A DNA stretch of 64,000 bases, taken from positions 372,001 to 436,000 of the forward strand of contig NZ_FODT01000001.1 in the NCBI RefSeq assembly GCF_900110435.1, in the 5' to 3' direction. Position 1 is the first letter of the stretch. The number at the start of each line of letters is the position of its first letter. Source of the DNA: Rhodopseudomonas pseudopalustris (lineage in GTDB: Bacteria; Pseudomonadota; Alphaproteobacteria; Rhizobiales; Xanthobacteraceae). The position numbers and the translations under genes were made by a program. Under the pieces are notes generated by a model, which was not told the DNA's origin, searched no databases, and was given only the letters and a program-made list of their open reading frames with translations. Below are positions 52,725 to 61,565 of the stretch, one piece after another.

Positions 52725-53714
52725 TTGGACTTCTTACTTCTCGAATGGCTCGGCAAGCCCGCTTGGATGTGGTTGGGCTTTCTGGCGATCGTCGGCCTGC
52801 TGCTGGCGTTCGATCTCGGCGTCCTGCATCGCAAGCAGAAAGAGATCGAGGTCGGCGAAAGTCTCGCGCTGTCCGCGGGCTATATCGCACTCGGCACGGC
52901 GTTCGCCGGTTTGGTCTGGTGGCAACTCGGCGAAACCGCCGGCATCCAGTATCTGACAGGCTTCGTCGTCGAGAAGAGCCTTGCGCTCGACAACGTCTTC
53001 GTCATCGCGCTGATCTTCGGCTTCTTCGCCGTGCCTCGCAAGTATCAGCACCGCGTGCTGTTCTGGGGCATTCTCGGCGTGATCGTGCTGCGGGCCATCA
53101 TGATCGGCATCGGCGCTACGCTGGTCGCGGAGTTCGCGTGGGTGCTCTACCTGTTCGCCGCGTTTCTGATCCTGACCGGAATCAAGATGCTCGTGATCGG
53201 CGACAAGGAGACCGACCTCGCCAAGAATCCGGTTCTCAGGTTCATCCGCCGCCGGTTCCGTGTCACCGACGCGCTGCATGGCGAGCGCTTCTTCGTCAAG
53301 CTGCCCGACCCCAAGACGGGGCAGCTTGTGCGCTATATGACGCCGCTCTGTCTCGCGCTGATCCTGATCGAGATTGCCGATGTGATCTTCGCGGTCGATT
53401 CGGTGCCGGCGGTGTTCGCGATCACCTCCGATCCCTACATCGTCTACACCTCGAACATCTTCGCGATCCTGGGCCTGCGTGCGCTCTACTTCGCGCTGGC
53501 GGCGGTGCTTCACCGCTTCGCTTACCTCAAGCAGGCGCTGGCCGTGCTGCTGATCTTCATCGGCGCCAAGATCTTCGTCGCCGACCTGCTCGGACTCGAG
53601 AAGTTTCCGGCCGCCTGGTCGCTCGGCGCCACCTTCGCGATCCTCGCCGCCGGCATCGCCTATTCGCTGTGGCGCACGCGCAACCCTGCCCCTCACCTCA
53701 AAGGAGAAACATGA
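52725..53714 (+). CDS. TerC/Alx-family integral membrane protein
   Basis: A 329-residue membrane protein with about 8-9 TM helices, probably a manganese or other metal exporter. TerC signatures: GFVVEKSLALDNVFVIALIF with the conserved Asp (about 78-97), and EIADVIFAVDSVPAVFAITSD with two Asp (about 219-239). The start is TTG 52725 with an ideal AAGGAGG seven bases ahead. It ends in an ATGA overlap with the zinc-ribbon gene. A long leader with hairpins precedes it, suggesting post-transcriptional control. Confidence 0.93.
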   Translation: MDFLLLEWLGKPAWMWLGFLAIVGLLLAFDLGVLHRKQKEIEVGESLALSAGYIALGTAFAGLVWWQLGETAGIQYLTGFVVEKSLALDNVFVIALIFGFFAVPRKYQHRVLFWGILGVIVLRAIMIGIGATLVAEFAWVLYLFAAFLILTGIKMLVIGDKETDLAKNPVLRFIRRRFRVTDALHGERFFVKLPDPKTGQLVRYMTPLCLALILIEIADVIFAVDSVPAVFAITSDPYIVYTSNIFAILGLRALYFALAAVLHRFAYLKQALAVLLIFIGAKIFVADLLGLEKFPAAWSLGATFAILAAGIAYSLWRTRNPAPHLKGET

Positions 53715-54013
53715 TGCCGCTTTTGTTGTGCCCGAACGACAATGGATCGATGCAGACCGTGCAGCGGTCCGGAGTCGAGTTCGACATCTGCCCGACCTGC
53801 CGCGGCGTCTGGCTGGATCGCGGCGAACTCGAAAAACTTCTGGCGGTGTCGCGCAGCGACGATTCAGGCGACGCGCAAGCCCACGCTCAGCCCGTGCGCG
53901 ACGCGTTCAACGCGCGACCGGCGCCGCGATCCGAAGGTCGGCGCGAGTGGGATGACGATGACGATTATGGGCGCAAGAGGCGGCGCTCGAGCATCTTCGA
54001 CATCTTCGACTGA
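53711..54013 (+). CDS. TFIIB-type zinc ribbon protein
   Basis: A 100-residue protein. The N-terminal zinc ribbon has CPND (7-10) and CPTCRGVWLDRGELEKLL (27-44), the zf-TFIIB pattern of small bacterial proteins. A linker follows, then an acidic/basic tail with DDDDDYGRKRRRSS and IFDIFD at the C-terminus. It overlaps terC by 4 bp (ATGA), so the two are translationally coupled. The role is unknown; such ribbons often accompany membrane transport or stress genes. Confidence 0.83.
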   Translation: MMPLLLCPNDNGSMQTVQRSGVEFDICPTCRGVWLDRGELEKLLAVSRSDDSGDAQAHAQPVRDAFNARPAPRSEGRREWDDDDDYGRKRRRSSIFDIFD

Positions 54014-54067
54014 TCCGCCCCCTCCCCGATCCGAGCCCCGAACATCTCAAGTTGAAAGGAACTGACC

Positions 54068-54535
54068 ATGCCCAATCGACGTTCCCCTGGCCGCCCCTCC
54101 GAACGCCTCCTGGAAGACTTCGGAGACGAGGTTCAACAAGCGCAGAACGAACACCTGATGGAAGGCATCGTCGCAGGCTGCGCGCTCGTCGCCTACGCTG
54201 ATGGCTGGGTGACGCCAGAGGAGCATGATCGGATGCTGAGCTTGATCCGGGGGTTCGAGCCCATCACTGCATTTGGCCTCGACGAGGTCACCGCGACCTT
54301 CGAGGCGTTGACCAAGCGGTTTGCGACCGACCAAAGGGACGGTGAAGCGGCCGCGTTCGCCGCTGTCGCACGGGTCAAGGGCGCGGCCCGCTACCCCGCA
54401 TTGCTGGTCGGGGTGTGCTGCGCGATCGCCGCCGCCGATGGCGGCTTCGATGCCGAGGAGCGCAAGGCAGCGCTTCGAATCTGCGAGGTGCTTGGGCTCG
54501 ATCCGACCGAATTCGATCTCGCCGACGCGCCGTGA
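54068..54535 (+). CDS. TerB-like (tellurite resistance family) protein
   Basis: A 155-residue helical cytosolic protein. The TerB pattern is visible in GCALVAYADGWVTPEEHDRM (about 38-57) and in a second half GVCCAIAAADGGFDAEERKA (about 114-133), each with the acidic DG(x)xxxxE repeat that can bind divalent metal. AAGGA lies eight bases before the ATG. Third gene of the terC/zinc-ribbon/terB unit, 54 bp after the ribbon gene. Ter proteins are linked to metal and envelope stress; the exact role is not known. Confidence 0.88.
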   Translation: MPNRRSPGRPSERLLEDFGDEVQQAQNEHLMEGIVAGCALVAYADGWVTPEEHDRMLSLIRGFEPITAFGLDEVTATFEALTKRFATDQRDGEAAAFAAVARVKGAARYPALLVGVCCAIAAADGGFDAEERKAALRICEVLGLDPTEFDLADAP

Positions 54536-54818
54536 GATCAGGCCGTGTCGACGCCAAACCGGCGCGAACATCTGATGCGGCTGATCGGCCGCGTCATAAA
54601 GGTTTTATTGGAGTTGCGACTCACACAACCAAGCCTGCCCCTGATCTGGATACGCAAGTATTCTCTTGACGGGCGCCGAGCCGCCTTCTTCCGCGAGCGC
54701 GATATTAGCCTAACCGGGGAACTCTCGTTCCGATTGGTCCAGACTTCTTAATGTCGACAAGATCGTTTCAGCCATTCGGCTACTAAGCCGAGCCCAGACC
54801 GATGCTCTTCCCCACCCT

Positions 54819-56399
54819 CTAGCTTAGGAAGCCATTCTGGCGACTCTTCAATTTCAACGGATTGTCGTTCTGGATTGCCTGAGGCTGCAATTCGACAGGA
54901 AAATCCTGGTAAGCGACGGGACGCAGGAACCGTTCAATCGCAAGGCTTCCGATCGATGACGTACGCCCGTCTGATGTCGCCGGATACGGGCCTCCATGCA
55001 CGATAGCGTGCCCGACCTCCACGCCTGTTCCGAACCCATTGATGATTAAGCGCCCCGCCAGAGTCTCGAGATGTGAAAGCAGATCTCTGGCACGATCGTA
55101 ATCCACTGGATCAACATGCAGTGCCGTCGTCAACTGTCCCTCGAGCGACTGCAACACGCGCTTCACCTCTGCCCAGTCCTTGGCCGCTACCACCAGCGAT
55201 ACCGGGCCAAAAATCTCATCCTGCAGGCCACGATCGAACAGAAACGCTTCCGCTGTTGTTTTGAAAAGCGCGGCTCTGGCAAATGCGCCGTTTCCTGCCG
55301 CTCCTTCTGCGACCAATCGCACCGCCTGATGCGAACGGAGTCGGTCGACTCCCTTGCAATAGGCCGAATGAATTCCACTGGTTAGCATCGGCGCGGGCGA
55401 GGTCGTTGACAGCGTCTCTGACGCTCCGCTTAGAAATTCGGAAAGGCCCTTCCCCTCGACTGCAACGACCAAGCCTGGATTCGTGCAGAACTGGCCGACG
55501 CCAAGCGTAAGCGCGCTCGCGAATGCGCGGCCGATCGTAGCGCCTCGCGTTGCCAGCGCATTGGGAAAGATAATGACGGGATTAACAGCACTCATCTCGG
55601 CAAACACCGGAATAGGGCGCTTGCGGGCGGCAGCAATTTTCATCAACGCCTCGCCGCCAGCACGTGAGCCGGTGAAGCCCACGGCAGCGATCGCCTCATG
55701 GGCGACAAGGGATTGCCCAATAGCATATCCGGGATCGAACAGTAGCGCGAATACGCCAGGCGGCAGATCACAGACTTCAACGGCCTTTTGTATCGCTCGG
55801 CCAACCAACTCGGACGTCCCCGGATGCGCCGAATGAGCCTTGACCACGACCGGGCACCCGGCTGCTAGTGCGGACGCGGTGTCGTTTCCGGCAACGGACA
55901 CGGCAAGAGGGAAGTTGCTTGCGCCAAATACGGCAACGGGTCCCAGCGCGATATTACGCGTCCTGATGTCAGGCCGCGGAAGCGGTTTACGATCTGGCAT
56001 TGAGGGGTCAATGCGGACGCCTAGGAAGCTGCCCTCACTGACAACATCTGCAAAGAGTTGCAACTGATAAACCGTCCTAGCGCATTCGCCTTCGACACGA
56101 GCACGCGGAAGCCCCGATTCGGCGATGCAACGCTCGATCAACTTGTCGTCAAGCTCGGCAATGTTCTGCGCGATCAGCTTGAGGAATTTTGCACGGCGCT
56201 CAAGCGACGTCTCGCGGTAAGTTGTGAACGCCTCCGCAGCAAGGTTTGCCGCCTCCTCCAGATCTTGCTCCGATGCGCCCCCGAACTCGCCCGGGAGCAA
56301 CTCGCCGGACGATGGGTTGTTGACGCGAACGACGCCATTTAAACCGCGGCGAGAGAACCCGCCAATGAGATTCTCACCTTTGACTTCTATCGAACTCAA
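54819..56399 (-). CDS. Aldehyde dehydrogenase, ketoglutarate-semialdehyde dehydrogenase-like
   Basis: A 526-residue ALDH of the NADP-dependent alpha-ketoglutaric semialdehyde type. LGPVAVFGASNFPLAVSVAG (about 152-171) forms the cofactor site, the Glu is in PVFAEMSAVNPV (about 265-276), and the catalytic Cys in GVGQFCTNPGLVV (about 300-312). A long C-terminal region ends RPVAYQDFPVELQP as in this subfamily. The start is uncertain: TTG 56399 has GGAG six bases ahead; a TTG at 56411 would add four residues. Last gene of the second minus-strand catabolic unit. Confidence 0.88.
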   Translation of the reverse strand: MSSIEVKGENLIGGFSRRGLNGVVRVNNPSSGELLPGEFGGASEQDLEEAANLAAEAFTTYRETSLERRAKFLKLIAQNIAELDDKLIERCIAESGLPRARVEGECARTVYQLQLFADVVSEGSFLGVRIDPSMPDRKPLPRPDIRTRNIALGPVAVFGASNFPLAVSVAGNDTASALAAGCPVVVKAHSAHPGTSELVGRAIQKAVEVCDLPPGVFALLFDPGYAIGQSLVAHEAIAAVGFTGSRAGGEALMKIAAARKRPIPVFAEMSAVNPVIIFPNALATRGATIGRAFASALTLGVGQFCTNPGLVVAVEGKGLSEFLSGASETLSTTSPAPMLTSGIHSAYCKGVDRLRSHQAVRLVAEGAAGNGAFARAALFKTTAEAFLFDRGLQDEIFGPVSLVVAAKDWAEVKRVLQSLEGQLTTALHVDPVDYDRARDLLSHLETLAGRLIINGFGTGVEVGHAIVHGGPYPATSDGRTSSIGSLAIERFLRPVAYQDFPVELQPQAIQNDNPLKLKSRQNGFLS

Positions 56400-56449
56400 C
56401 GACAACTCCAACTGAGAGTGTAGGACACCGTCACATCGAGGCTGGGCGT

Positions 56450-57508
56450 CTAGCCCAGCTCGGTGATATTTGCCCAGATATCCCCATCACGATCACGCAT
56501 ATCGCGCCCAATCCGGGCATACCACACATGCTCATTTCCGTACTCCTCGCGCCAGCACCACAGACGCCGGGTGAATACGTGCAACAGACACTCCCGCGTG
56601 AAGCCCATGGCGCCATAACACTGATGGACAACATCCGTGACAGCTCTTACGGCCTCGCTCGCGCGCCCTTTTGCGCATTCCGATAGAAACGTAAATGATG
56701 GCGCATCCCACGCCTCGGCGGCGGCGCGCGAAATCGTGGTCGCGGCTGCAACCTGCGCCGCCGCCTGTGCAATCATGTGCTGCACAGCCTGAAACTTCGC
56801 CAGTTGTCGGCCGAACTGACTGCGCTCCTGCGTATAGGCAATCGTCATTTCCAGCGCCTTGTTCATTGCCCCCGCTATCTGATTAGCGTGCAGCAAAGCG
56901 CTGACATGCAAGATTCGGTCGCGGCCGAACGGGAGGGAGTAAGTCGTCATCGACGCATTTGACGTCACGCAAATCCGATCGCGAGGCTCGTCGGCGGCGT
57001 TCGATCCAGGACTGATCGTGGCGGAATTGGCAGTCGGAATAACTGTGAGTAGGCTGCCTCCGTCTGCATCGCTTGCCGGCAACAGCAGATGCGTCGCAAA
57101 TCGGGCCGACGGCACGCCTTCGACAGCGATCGTCGCAGGTTGGTCGCTACCGATCTTCGGTGCCGCATTGCTGTCTGCTGCACTGAGGACCAGGATTGGA
57201 ATCGCTCTGTCGGGCAGAGCCACGCCCGCGACGCCACAAAGCCAGTAGCCGACCGCAACCTCGATCAAAGGAAGATAAGACGCCGCGTATCCGCTTTCGA
57301 ACGCCAGTTCGCACATATCTCCAAAATCCCCCCCGACGCCGCCAAGCTCTTCCGGCAGCGCTACGCGAGGCACCCCAAGTTCGGCCAGGTCCCGCCAGTC
57401 TGTCGTCTCCAGGGATGAATGTGGTTGCGCCTCCCATTTCTCGCGTGAAGAAACGTCGGCGAGAAAACGCCGACAAGTTTCCTTCATGAATTCGCGCATC
57501 TCGCTCAT
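56450..57508 (-). CDS. Acyl-CoA dehydrogenase family protein, small subunit type
   Basis: A 352-residue FAD-dependent acyl-CoA dehydrogenase-like protein. The N-terminal helical domain (VPRVALPEELGGVGGDFGDM) is present, but the central beta domain is short and variable, and the C-terminal domain has SQFGRQLAKFQAVQHMIA (about 243-260) and GAMGFTRECLLHVFTRRLWCW. The start ATG overlaps the stop of the next dehydrogenase gene (ATGA), so the two are co-translated, as for heteromeric pairs (for example the FadE28/FadE29 kind). Substrate unknown. Confidence 0.85.
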   Translation of the reverse strand: MSEMREFMKETCRRFLADVSSREKWEAQPHSSLETTDWRDLAELGVPRVALPEELGGVGGDFGDMCELAFESGYAASYLPLIEVAVGYWLCGVAGVALPDRAIPILVLSAADSNAAPKIGSDQPATIAVEGVPSARFATHLLLPASDADGGSLLTVIPTANSATISPGSNAADEPRDRICVTSNASMTTYSLPFGRDRILHVSALLHANQIAGAMNKALEMTIAYTQERSQFGRQLAKFQAVQHMIAQAAAQVAAATTISRAAAEAWDAPSFTFLSECAKGRASEAVRAVTDVVHQCYGAMGFTRECLLHVFTRRLWCWREEYGNEHVWYARIGRDMRDRDGDIWANITELG

Positions 57509-58659
57509 CTCAGACCCAGCTCCCTCGCAATCATGCCTCGCAAAATTTCTCGCGCACCACCGCGAATGCTCCATGAGGGCGCACGCATGATGCCTTGCGT
57601 CACTGCGTTGGTGAAACTGTCAATCGTCGCGCCGCGCGCCAGCGAGACCGATACGAGATCGCGCGCCAGTTCCGGCACTTCGCGTTCGAAAACCGCGCCC
57701 AGATCCTTAACCAGCGCCGCCTGCAGCGAGGCGGGTTGCTTAGCTTCGATCAAAGACGACACGCCCATAGACATCCGCCGGAGGGTGGCGAGATGTGCAA
57801 TCATCCGTCCAATTTCCGACTCGGCATCATGACCGTTTCCGCTCAGCGAGAGGCGGGTTTCGAGCGCCTGCAACAACTGGAAACTCGTGAGCAATCGGTC
57901 CGGTCCGCTCCGTTCAAAAACCAACTCCGAGAGGACGACCCCCCATCCCTTGTCGATCTCTCCCAACACGTAGTCGTCGGGAACGAAGCAGTTGATAAAG
58001 ACCTCCTCAGCAAACTCGGCATCGTTGTTTAGGTCGTAGATCGGCCGGACCTCGACGCCCGGGGACTGCATGTCGACGATGAATTGCGTAAAACCTTCGT
58101 GCCTCTGCTCCGCCTTGGCCGAAGTCCGCGCGAGAACGAGAAGATAGTCGGTCTTGTTTCCGTTCGTCGTCCAGATTTTGCTGCCATTCAGCAGCCATCC
58201 GCCGTCCACTTTGCGCGCCGATGTCCGCGCTGCAGCCAGATCCGAGCCGGCGTTAGGCTCGCTGACGCCGATACCGAAATAGCAGGTACCGGCAATGATG
58301 CGCGGCAACAGTTCATTCTTGGCGCTCGCGCTGCCATAGTGAACGATTTGCATGGCGCTCTGGCGTTCGGCCATCCAGTGGGCGCCGACCGGCGCTCCTG
58401 CAGCGAGGAGTTCTTCCATAATGGCATGACGAACGGAAAACGACTTGCCGCCGCCGCCGAACTCACAAGGAAGGCTGACGCCGATGAAGCCGGCAGCTCC
58501 AAGTTTCCGCGAGAAGTCCCGATCGAACGTTGTCCAGGAACTCATGAGCGGGTCGAAACTACCCGCTCGCACCTCGTTTTCGAGGAATGCGCGCAGGCGC
58601 ATCCTCTCCGAATGAGCCTCTTTGTCAGCCTTCGGCTGAGGAAATTCAATAGACTGCAT
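57505..58659 (-). CDS. Acyl-CoA dehydrogenase
   Basis: A 384-residue FAD-dependent dehydrogenase with the complete family layout: GFIGVSLPCEFGGGGKSF (about 58-75), FGIGVSEPNAGSDLAAARTSA (about 128-148), KIWTTNGNKTDYLLVLART (about 162-180), and the C-terminal IRGGAREILRGMIARELGL. ATG 58659 with GAGAG ahead is preferred over an upstream TTG that adds 18 residues. It couples translationally to the smaller dehydrogenase gene. Confidence 0.9.
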   Translation of the reverse strand: MQSIEFPQPKADKEAHSERMRLRAFLENEVRAGSFDPLMSSWTTFDRDFSRKLGAAGFIGVSLPCEFGGGGKSFSVRHAIMEELLAAGAPVGAHWMAERQSAMQIVHYGSASAKNELLPRIIAGTCYFGIGVSEPNAGSDLAAARTSARKVDGGWLLNGSKIWTTNGNKTDYLLVLARTSAKAEQRHEGFTQFIVDMQSPGVEVRPIYDLNNDAEFAEEVFINCFVPDDYVLGEIDKGWGVVLSELVFERSGPDRLLTSFQLLQALETRLSLSGNGHDAESEIGRMIAHLATLRRMSMGVSSLIEAKQPASLQAALVKDLGAVFEREVPELARDLVSVSLARGATIDSFTNAVTQGIMRAPSWSIRGGAREILRGMIARELGLR

Positions 58660-58729
58660 CAGTTCTCTCGATCTTTGGTCCGCACGTGCATCACGTTCAT
58701 TGCCGTTCGACAAAGCCCGCCATACTCAA

Positions 58730-59566
58730 TCAAACCAATTGCTTGTCCCGACTAAGGGACAGGCCTGCGTATTGGGGGACGCGTTTCTCGGCGAAGCTGG
58801 CGACTGCTTCCTGGAAATCGTTGCCTTGGCGGCTCTCTTCGATGTGGATCCGCGCGCGCTTGACCGCTTCATCATAACCACACAGGACACTGTCCCAAAC
58901 CTGCGATTTAATGCGACGCATTGCGTCGGGCGAACAGACCGTCGTCATCTCCTGCAGATTTGACAGCACCGCAGATTCGAAATCATCATCGTCGTATATC
59001 GACGTTATCAAGCCGATGTTGTGGCCGTGTTCGGCCGTCAGGGTACGGCCGGTCAATAGCAAGTCCATGGCGGCAGACGCGCCAATCAGGCGTGGCAGCA
59101 GCAGCGCAACGCCCTCCTCTGCAGCCAGACCTAGTCTGGAAAAGGAGAGGGCAAGCTTGGCTCCGCTTCGGGCGACCCGCAAATCGCAGCTCAAAGCCAG
59201 GGTGATACCGACGCCCACTGCGGCGCCATTCAGCGCCGCCACGATGGGCTTTGGCGACAAGGAAAAGTAGCTGAAGCGACCGATATATGGCGCCGCCGTC
59301 GAGTCCGCGCGCCTCAGCAGATCGGCCTGCTTCTCGTAATAGTTGCCTTCCTTCACAGCGCGCAGATCCGCGCCTGCACAGAACGCCTTGCCAGCCCCGG
59401 TGATTACAATAACCCGAACAGACGGGTCTGCATTCGCGGCCTCCACGGCGTCGCGAAGGGCGGCCTCCATATCCGGCGTCATCGCGTTCATGCGCTCGGG
59501 CCGGGACAACCGCATTACGGCGACGCTCTCGCGCCGTTCTACACTCAAGTCTCGATCTACAAACAT
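58730..59566 (-). CDS. Enoyl-CoA hydratase/isomerase family protein
   Basis: A 278-residue crotonase-fold protein. AFCAGADLRAV (about 61-71) and GAAVGVGITLALSCDLRVA (about 111-129) are the oxyanion-hole motifs; the usual first Glu is Thr. GLAAEEGVALLLPRLIG (about 142-158) carries acidic residues near the second site. ATG 59566 with GAGGTGG ahead is chosen over a start 13 residues upstream. Only 19 bp separate it from the CoA-transferase gene. Confidence 0.87.
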   Translation of the reverse strand: MFVDRDLSVERRESVAVMRLSRPERMNAMTPDMEAALRDAVEAANADPSVRVIVITGAGKAFCAGADLRAVKEGNYYEKQADLLRRADSTAAPYIGRFSYFSLSPKPIVAALNGAAVGVGITLALSCDLRVARSGAKLALSFSRLGLAAEEGVALLLPRLIGASAAMDLLLTGRTLTAEHGHNIGLITSIYDDDDFESAVLSNLQEMTTVCSPDAMRRIKSQVWDSVLCGYDEAVKRARIHIEESRQGNDFQEAVASFAEKRVPQYAGLSLSRDKQLV

Positions 59567-59585
59567 CGTCCTACCACCTCTGTCG

Positions 59586-60803
59586 TTAGGCGCGATCACT
59601 GGCAACTTGACCGCTCTTCACGATCTGATTTCCGTTCAGCGCGTCGATCTCGCTGTCCGTAAAGCCCGCCTCAACCAGCACCTCCCGCGTGTGCTCCCCG
59701 AGCGCCGGCGCATGTCGACGCAAAGTCCAGCGCACTTCACTGTCGCGAACACCGCTTCGGCACACGCGATAAGCGCCCTCCGTCGGGTGCTCGAGACGCT
59801 GAAACATTTCCACCGCAATCAGATGCTCCTCCTCCAGTAATTCTCCAAGTCTGCTTACCCGGCTCGCCGGAATCTGTTTCTCCTGACAGAACGCGATCCA
59901 TTCAGCAGCCGTCTTCAGCGGTGTTATCGTTTCGACGACACGATAGAGACCGTCGATGTTCAGCGCCCGATCCGCCAGCGTCGCATAGCGTTTGTCCGTG
60001 ATGAGATGCTCCTGTCCTCCCACCGCAAGAAAATCCATCCAGTTCCGATTGGTATAGGGAAGCAGGCAGACATAGCCGTCGGATGTCGGAAACGGCTTGC
60101 GCATCGGACTGACGCTGCGCGCCCAGCCGAAGTCGCCAAGCGGCGGATCGAAGGTCGCACTTGCGAAATTCTCCGCCAGATTGAACGCCACCATCGTCTC
60201 GTACATGGGAACTTCAATCTCGCATCCGGTTCCGGTGGTTGCCTTGCGGAAAGCAGCACCGGAGATGGCAAGGGCAGCCGCCTGTCCGACAACCTTATCG
60301 CAGATCATGGAGGGAACGTAAGCCGGGCGCCCCGTCGTCAGCCGAGACAGATCAGCCAGACCGGATGCGGCCTGGATCACATCGTCATAGGCCGGGTCCT
60401 CGCGTCTCGGCCCATCCTCGCCGAAACCGACCGTCCGACAAACGATTATTTCGTGTTTCATTTCACGCAGGGTCTCATAGTCCAGGCCCAGCCGCACCGC
60501 CACCGCTGGCCGGAAATTGTGTAGTACGACGTCGGCTTTCCTCACCAAGCGCGCCAATACATCCGACGCGCCTGCCTGTTTGAGATCAAGAACGATGCCG
60601 CGCTTGTTTCTGTGCAGCGATAGAAACAGCCCGCTGAATTCCGAAGAACGCTGCGGCCGATAGAACCGAACAAGATCGCCTCCCGGCGGCTCAACTTTGA
60701 TGACATCAGCTCCCATGTCCGACAGGAGTTGCGTGGCATAAGGCCCCATCACAACCGTGCTGAAATCCAGAATTCGAAGACCGCTGAGAAACGGTTGGCT
60801 CAT
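59586..60803 (-). CDS. CaiB/BaiF-family CoA-transferase
   Basis: A 405-residue family III CoA-transferase that moves CoA between carboxylates. LRILDFSTVVMGPYATQLLSD (about 9-29), VDVIKVEPPGGD, and the catalytic Asp region REDPAYDDVIQAASGLADL (about 136-154) are typical. It would activate the substrate acid without ATP, complementing or replacing a ligase. The ATG is preceded by GGGAGG. It lies 57 bp after livF. Confidence 0.92.
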   Translation of the reverse strand: MSQPFLSGLRILDFSTVVMGPYATQLLSDMGADVIKVEPPGGDLVRFYRPQRSSEFSGLFLSLHRNKRGIVLDLKQAGASDVLARLVRKADVVLHNFRPAVAVRLGLDYETLREMKHEIIVCRTVGFGEDGPRREDPAYDDVIQAASGLADLSRLTTGRPAYVPSMICDKVVGQAAALAISGAAFRKATTGTGCEIEVPMYETMVAFNLAENFASATFDPPLGDFGWARSVSPMRKPFPTSDGYVCLLPYTNRNWMDFLAVGGQEHLITDKRYATLADRALNIDGLYRVVETITPLKTAAEWIAFCQEKQIPASRVSRLGELLEEEHLIAVEMFQRLEHPTEGAYRVCRSGVRDSEVRWTLRRHAPALGEHTREVLVEAGFTDSEIDALNGNQIVKSGQVASDRA

Positions 60804-60860
60804 GATCGTCCTCCCAACATCGACCGAAACGCGGTCGGGCGTCTGTGGCCATCTCAGGTT

Positions 60861-61565
60861 CTAAAGACCCAAATAGGCTTGACGAACGTGATCGTTCCGG
60901 ATCAGCGCATCTGCCGTATCCGACAACACGATCCGGCCATTCTCAAGAACGTAGCCGCGGTCCGCACATTTCAGTGTGTTGTACACGTTCTGCTCGACGA
61001 TCAGGACTGTGACGCCGGTCGCGACGATCTTCCCGATCAGATCAAACACCTGCGAAACGACGAGCGGCGCCAGACCGAGCGAGGGTTCGTCGAACATCAG
61101 TAGTTTCGGCTGAGCCATCAATCCGCGTGCGATGGCGACCATCTGCTGCTCACCGCCGGACAGCGAGACCACCTTCTGATGTAGGCGATCCTGCAAGCGG
61201 GGAAACAGGTCGAGCACCTGTTCGAGAACGGCACTTTGTCGTGGCCGGGCAGCCTTCCGGTACGCACCCATCAGAAGATTCTCGCCGACGGTCATATCGG
61301 GAAACAGCTGACGGCCTTCCGGAATAAGGATCACACCGAGGTCGACGACGTCATGCGACGACAGCTTCGTCACATCCTGTCCCTCGAACTTGATTGATCC
61401 CCTGGTCGGCTGCAGTAGCCCGACGATCGTCCGCAGGGTGGTCGTCTTGCCGGCGCCGTTTGCACCGACGATGGTTACGACTTCTCCCCGATTGATCTCC
61501 AGCGACACGTCATCGAGGATCGTCGTCGCGCCGTAACCCGCGCTAACCCCCTCAAGCCTGAGCAT
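60861..61565 (-). CDS. livF: Branched-chain amino acid type ABC transporter ATPase LivF (second system)
   Basis: A 234-residue ATPase. Walker A GANGAGKTT (about 33-41), LIPEGRQLFPDMTVGENL (about 86-103), signature LSGGEQQMVA (about 136-145), Walker B LLMFDEPSLGLAP, and VEQNVYNTL. ATG 61565 with AAAGGAG seven bases ahead is chosen; it overlaps the end of the fused livMG gene by 14 bp. Confidence 0.95.
   Translation of the reverse strand: MLRLEGVSAGYGATTILDDVSLEINRGEVVTIVGANGAGKTTTLRTIVGLLQPTRGSIKFEGQDVTKLSSHDVVDLGVILIPEGRQLFPDMTVGENLLMGAYRKAARPRQSAVLEQVLDLFPRLQDRLHQKVVSLSGGEQQMVAIARGLMAQPKLLMFDEPSLGLAPLVVSQVFDLIGKIVATGVTVLIVEQNVYNTLKCADRGYVLENGRIVLSDTADALIRNDHVRQAYLGL

Noticed and set aside
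54545-54751. 68-codon ORF after terB starting GTG
   Set aside because: No clear ribosome-binding site, no family features and composition like non-coding DNA.
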